7,607 bases of DNA. It comes from Bacteroidia bacterium. Lineage in GTDB: Bacteria; Bacteroidota; Bacteroidia; NS11-12g; UBA955. The translations under genes were made by a program, and so were the position numbers. Of this stretch, positions 6,230-7,607 are shown piece after piece (within the stretch, counting starts at the first letter, position 1; every line of letters starts with the position of its first letter). Where the stretch lies: the NCBI GenBank assembly GCA_023228875.1, contig JALOAG010000036.1, forward strand, positions 1 to 7,607, read 5' to 3'. Under the pieces are notes generated by a model. The model saw nothing but the letters and a program-made list of their open reading frames with translations, searched no databases and had not been told where the DNA came from.

Positions 6230-7240
6230 CTACACTGTGTTTCTTTCAATCAAAAGCGAATCTAACATAATCTGCTTTCTACTCATCTGTTTTCCACTAG
6301 CTAATCTCTTTAACATTATAGTACCTGCCTCCTTACCCATATTTTCAGTTGAGTTATCTACAGTCGTCAAACCCCTTTCGATGAAGTTTGAAAAATATAT
6401 ATTATCGTACCCAGCTATCCCTAAATTTTTAGGGATTTCTAAAGAACGATGTTTTGCTGCCTCAATTGCACCCCATGCTGCAATATCGTTTCCTACAAAA
6501 AATGCAGGTTTAGTTGTTTTTAGATCAAGACTATCTAAAACTTTGTTCATAGACTCATATCCACTAGTGAAGTTAAATTCTCCCCTTACCACAATTATGT
6601 TGTTTTGCTTTATCCCCTTTTCAATTAAAGTATCAACAAATCCTGAATATCTTAAATCGGCGTTTGGCACAGATTTTGGACCAGCAATACAAACAAACTT
6701 TTCATACCCTTTATCAATAAAATGGTTAGCAATTAAAGCAGCTCCTTGATAGTTGTCAGTATAAACATATGCTGTATCGTTGATAGATTTATAAAATGCA
6801 GGACGGTCAACAATTATAAGGGGAATTGGGATTGTAGAATAAAAATCTTCTTCGCCCATCCTAGGGGCTATCATGATTAGACCATCAACCCCTCCCCCTT
6901 TCATAAAAGATTCAAATAATTTTTGTTCTTTTTTAATGTCATCTTCTGCGTTACAAACTATAAGTTGGTACTCATCATTGCTAACTATGGAGTCAATTCT
7001 TTTAATGATGTCACTAAAGAAAGGGTTAGTAATATCGGGGACAATAACACCAATTCTCATTGTCTTATTTACTTTTAGGCTTCGAGCAATAACATTGGGT
7101 TGATATCCCATCACTTCCATTTCGTGAAGAATTCTTTCTTTTAGATCTTCACGTACATACTTTGCCCCTGTAATCACATTTGAGATTGTAGCAGTTGATA
7201 CACCAACTTTCTTTGCAACATCCTTAATAGTAACTCTCAA
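6230..7240 (-). CDS. LacI/RbsR-family transcriptional regulator, TTG start
   Basis: This 336-residue repressor very likely controls the operon it heads. The helix-turn-helix is 'TIKDVAKKVGVSTATISNV' (4-22), and the hinge is 'ARSLK' (52-56) with Leu55 as the residue that would intercalate at the central CG of the operator. The sugar-binding core follows, with 'VPDITNPFF' (67-75), 'VDRP' (144-147), 'TDN' (161-163), Arg197, 'GNDIAAWGA' (250-258) and 'GYDN' (277-280). The overall pattern resembles E. coli RbsR. I choose TTG at 7240: family homology begins there and AAGGAG lies 10 bases upstream. The ATG at 7318 would add 26 residues without family similarity, has no ribosome site, and falls within the promoter (upstream of the expected transcript start near 7300). 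Matching palindromes flank its promoter and lie just after its stop, so autoregulation is likely. The ligand is presumably the transported sugar or its phosphate. Confidence 0.92.
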   Translation of the reverse strand: MRVTIKDVAKKVGVSTATISNVITGAKYVREDLKERILHEMEVMGYQPNVIARSLKVNKTMRIGVIVPDITNPFFSDIIKRIDSIVSNDEYQLIVCNAEDDIKKEQKLFESFMKGGGVDGLIMIAPRMGEEDFYSTIPIPLIIVDRPAFYKSINDTAYVYTDNYQGAALIANHFIDKGYEKFVCIAGPKSVPNADLRYSGFVDTLIEKGIKQNNIIVVRGEFNFTSGYESMNKVLDSLDLKTTKPAFFVGNDIAAWGAIEAAKHRSLEIPKNLGIAGYDNIYFSNFIERGLTTVDNSTENMGKEAGTIMLKRLASGKQMSRKQIMLDSLLIERNTV

Positions 7241-7250
7241 ATCAGACTTT

Positions 7251-7256
7251 CTCCTT
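7251..7256 (-). promoter_or_regulatory. Ribosome binding site supporting the regulator's TTG start
   Basis: AAGGAG lies 10 bases before the TTG at 7240. No such site precedes the ATG at 7318. The spacing is a little long, and TTG is a weak initiator, which would keep repressor levels low. Confidence 0.7.
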
Positions 7257-7279
7257 AAAAGTAACAACAACTGGCTAGT

Positions 7280-7289
7280 TAATCGATTT
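7280..7289. promoter_or_regulatory. Reduced operator O2 in the 5' leader
   Basis: The site holds an 8-bp palindrome, AATCGATT (7281-7288), and on the plus strand TTAATCGATT continues the match to the other two operators on one side. Its centre is 64 bp from O1, about six helical turns, which places both on one DNA face. It lies about 10-20 bases after the expected transcript start, a position where bound repressor would block the polymerase. Confidence 0.5.
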
Positions 7290-7306
7290 TCTGGCCCTCT
7301 AATCTC

Positions 7307-7334
7307 AGAATACACCACATTTTTAAATTGTCAA
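7307..7334 (-). promoter_or_regulatory. Main promoter of the regulator-rbs operon
   Basis: A perfect -35 TTGACA (7329-7334) is followed after 16 bases by -10 TATTCT (7307-7312), reading leftward. Transcription should start near 7300, giving a leader of about 60 bases before the TTG start. O1 lies 7 bases upstream of the -35 and O2 lies in the leader. The -10 matches the consensus at four of six positions. Confidence 0.75.
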
Positions 7335-7341
7335 GCATTTA

Positions 7342-7355
7342 TTTAATCGATTAAA
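7342..7355. promoter_or_regulatory. Operator palindrome O1 upstream of the operon promoter
   Basis: TTTAATCGATTAAA is a perfect 14-bp palindrome identical to the core of O3. It sits just upstream of the -35 box. LacI-family regulators recognise such CG-centred palindromes, and the nearest candidate is the regulator encoded directly downstream. Confidence 0.8.
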
Positions 7356-7398
7356 GCAATTATTAAAATTGGGTAGTTAAATGATTAAAATAAAACCT

Positions 7399-7417
7399 AT
7401 ATTGTCATTTACAATAT
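7399..7417. promoter_or_regulatory. Interrupted palindrome over the mutM promoter
   Basis: ATATTGT and ACAATAT form perfect 7-bp arms around a 5-base spacer. The repeat overlaps the predicted -35 of mutM (7402-7407). Its sequence is unlike the ATCGAT operators, so if it is a protein site it belongs to another regulator, which I cannot name. Confidence 0.4.
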
Positions 7418-7430
7418 TTATACATACATT
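7402..7430 (+). promoter_or_regulatory. Candidate mutM promoter
   Basis: TTGTCA (7402-7407), a 17-base spacer and TACATT (7425-7430) read rightward, matching five and four of the six consensus positions. The expected start near 7437 would leave a leader of about 22 bases. The region is AT-rich, so chance matches are possible. Confidence 0.5.
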
Positions 7431-7458
7431 TAAGACATTGATGTGTGGGAGAAAATAG

Positions 7459-7607
7459 ATGCCTGAGTTACCTGAAGTAGAGACTGTGGTTGGTGATTTA
7501 AACAAAGCAGATGTTGTTGGTAAGAAGATTTTGGATGTGACTGTTAATTGGCCAAAGAGCATTAGCAGCCATAGTCCCAAAGAGTTTAAAGATTATTTAA
7601 TAGGAAA
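7459..7607 (+). CDS. mutM: Formamidopyrimidine-DNA glycosylase, N-terminal part
   Basis: Only the first 49 codons are in the window; the gene continues to the right. The N-terminus 'MPELPEVETVV' is the hallmark of Fpg/MutM: after methionine removal, Pro2 becomes the nucleophile that forms the Schiff base with the damaged site, and Glu3 is the catalytic acid. The enzyme removes oxidised purines such as 8-oxoguanine and nicks the abasic site (base excision repair, cytoplasm/nucleoid). Nei/endonuclease VIII shares part of this start (usually PEGPE), so PELPEVE favours Fpg. The C-terminal zinc finger cannot be checked here. GGGAG lies 7 bases before the ATG. It is divergent from the sugar operon and presumably unrelated in function. 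Confidence 0.9.
   Translation, partial: MPELPEVETVVGDLNKADVVGKKILDVTVNWPKSISSHSPKEFKDYLIG

Noticed and set aside
6232..6240. ACACTGTGT dyad at the regulator's stop as a terminator
   Set aside because: The arms are only 4 bp with a 1-base centre, so it cannot form a terminator hairpin; co-transcription into rbsD remains plausible.
6178..6249. In-frame upstream extension of rbsD from an ATG at 6249
   Set aside because: It would overlap the regulator's 3' end and run through the O3 palindrome, has no ribosome site, and adds 24 residues absent from RbsD proteins.
6213..6749. A 178-codon plus-strand frame opposite the regulator
   Set aside because: It is antisense to a clear LacI-family gene and has no family features.
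7377..7580. A minus-strand frame opposite mutM and its promoter
   Set aside because: It overlaps the strongly recognisable MutM N-terminus and a promoter region, and shows no domain.
1..7607. CRISPR array, mobile element, tRNA or rRNA
   Set aside because: No regularly spaced repeats, terminal inverted repeats, transposase or recognisable RNA gene were seen.

Overview
This AT-rich window holds a complete ribose-type sugar uptake and catabolism operon on the minus strand, with a partial gene at each end. The organism is most likely a diderm, and a spirochaete is my best guess. The binding-protein signal peptide has a peptidase I type site with no lipobox cysteine, which implies a periplasm. 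The 'AAGAKEE' start of the mature protein resembles many spirochaete binding proteins. This is a weak taxonomic call made without a database search.

Layout from the right edge: the first 49 codons of mutM (Fpg DNA glycosylase) run rightward from 7459. A 218-base divergent region separates it from the operon and holds a good promoter on each strand. Going leftward, the operon is: a LacI/RbsR-family regulator (TTG start at 7240), rbsD (sugar mutarotase), a BtpA/SgcQ-family TIM-barrel protein, rbsK (ribokinase), rbsA (ABC ATPase), rbsC (permease) and rbsB (periplasmic binding protein). Junctions from rbsD onward are tight: 18 bases, a 4-base ATGA overlap, 11 bases, 0 bases and 38 bases. A GC-rich stem-loop follows rbsB and probably ends the transcript. 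At the left edge, a separate same-strand gene encodes a C-GCAxxG-C-C family protein that runs off the window.

Regulation can be read from the sequence. A near-identical palindrome centred on ATCGAT occurs just upstream of the -35 box of the operon promoter, in reduced form in the 5' leader, and in its longest form (16 bp, perfect) between the regulator and rbsD. This fits a LacI-type repressor that controls its own promoter and, separately, entry into the metabolic genes.

The proteins together would bind the sugar (RbsB), import it (RbsC, RbsA), interconvert its anomeric or ring forms (RbsD) and phosphorylate it (RbsK). The BtpA-like protein has no assigned step. Sugar-contact positions that are conserved in characterised RbsB and RbsD are changed here (Asp89 to Thr and Phe164 to Tyr in RbsB; Asn122 to Tyr in RbsD). 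Together with the extra enzyme, this suggests the substrate may be a ribose-like sugar other than D-ribose. That substrate inference is the most interesting lead, but it is not proven. I saw no CRISPR array, mobile element, tRNA or rRNA.
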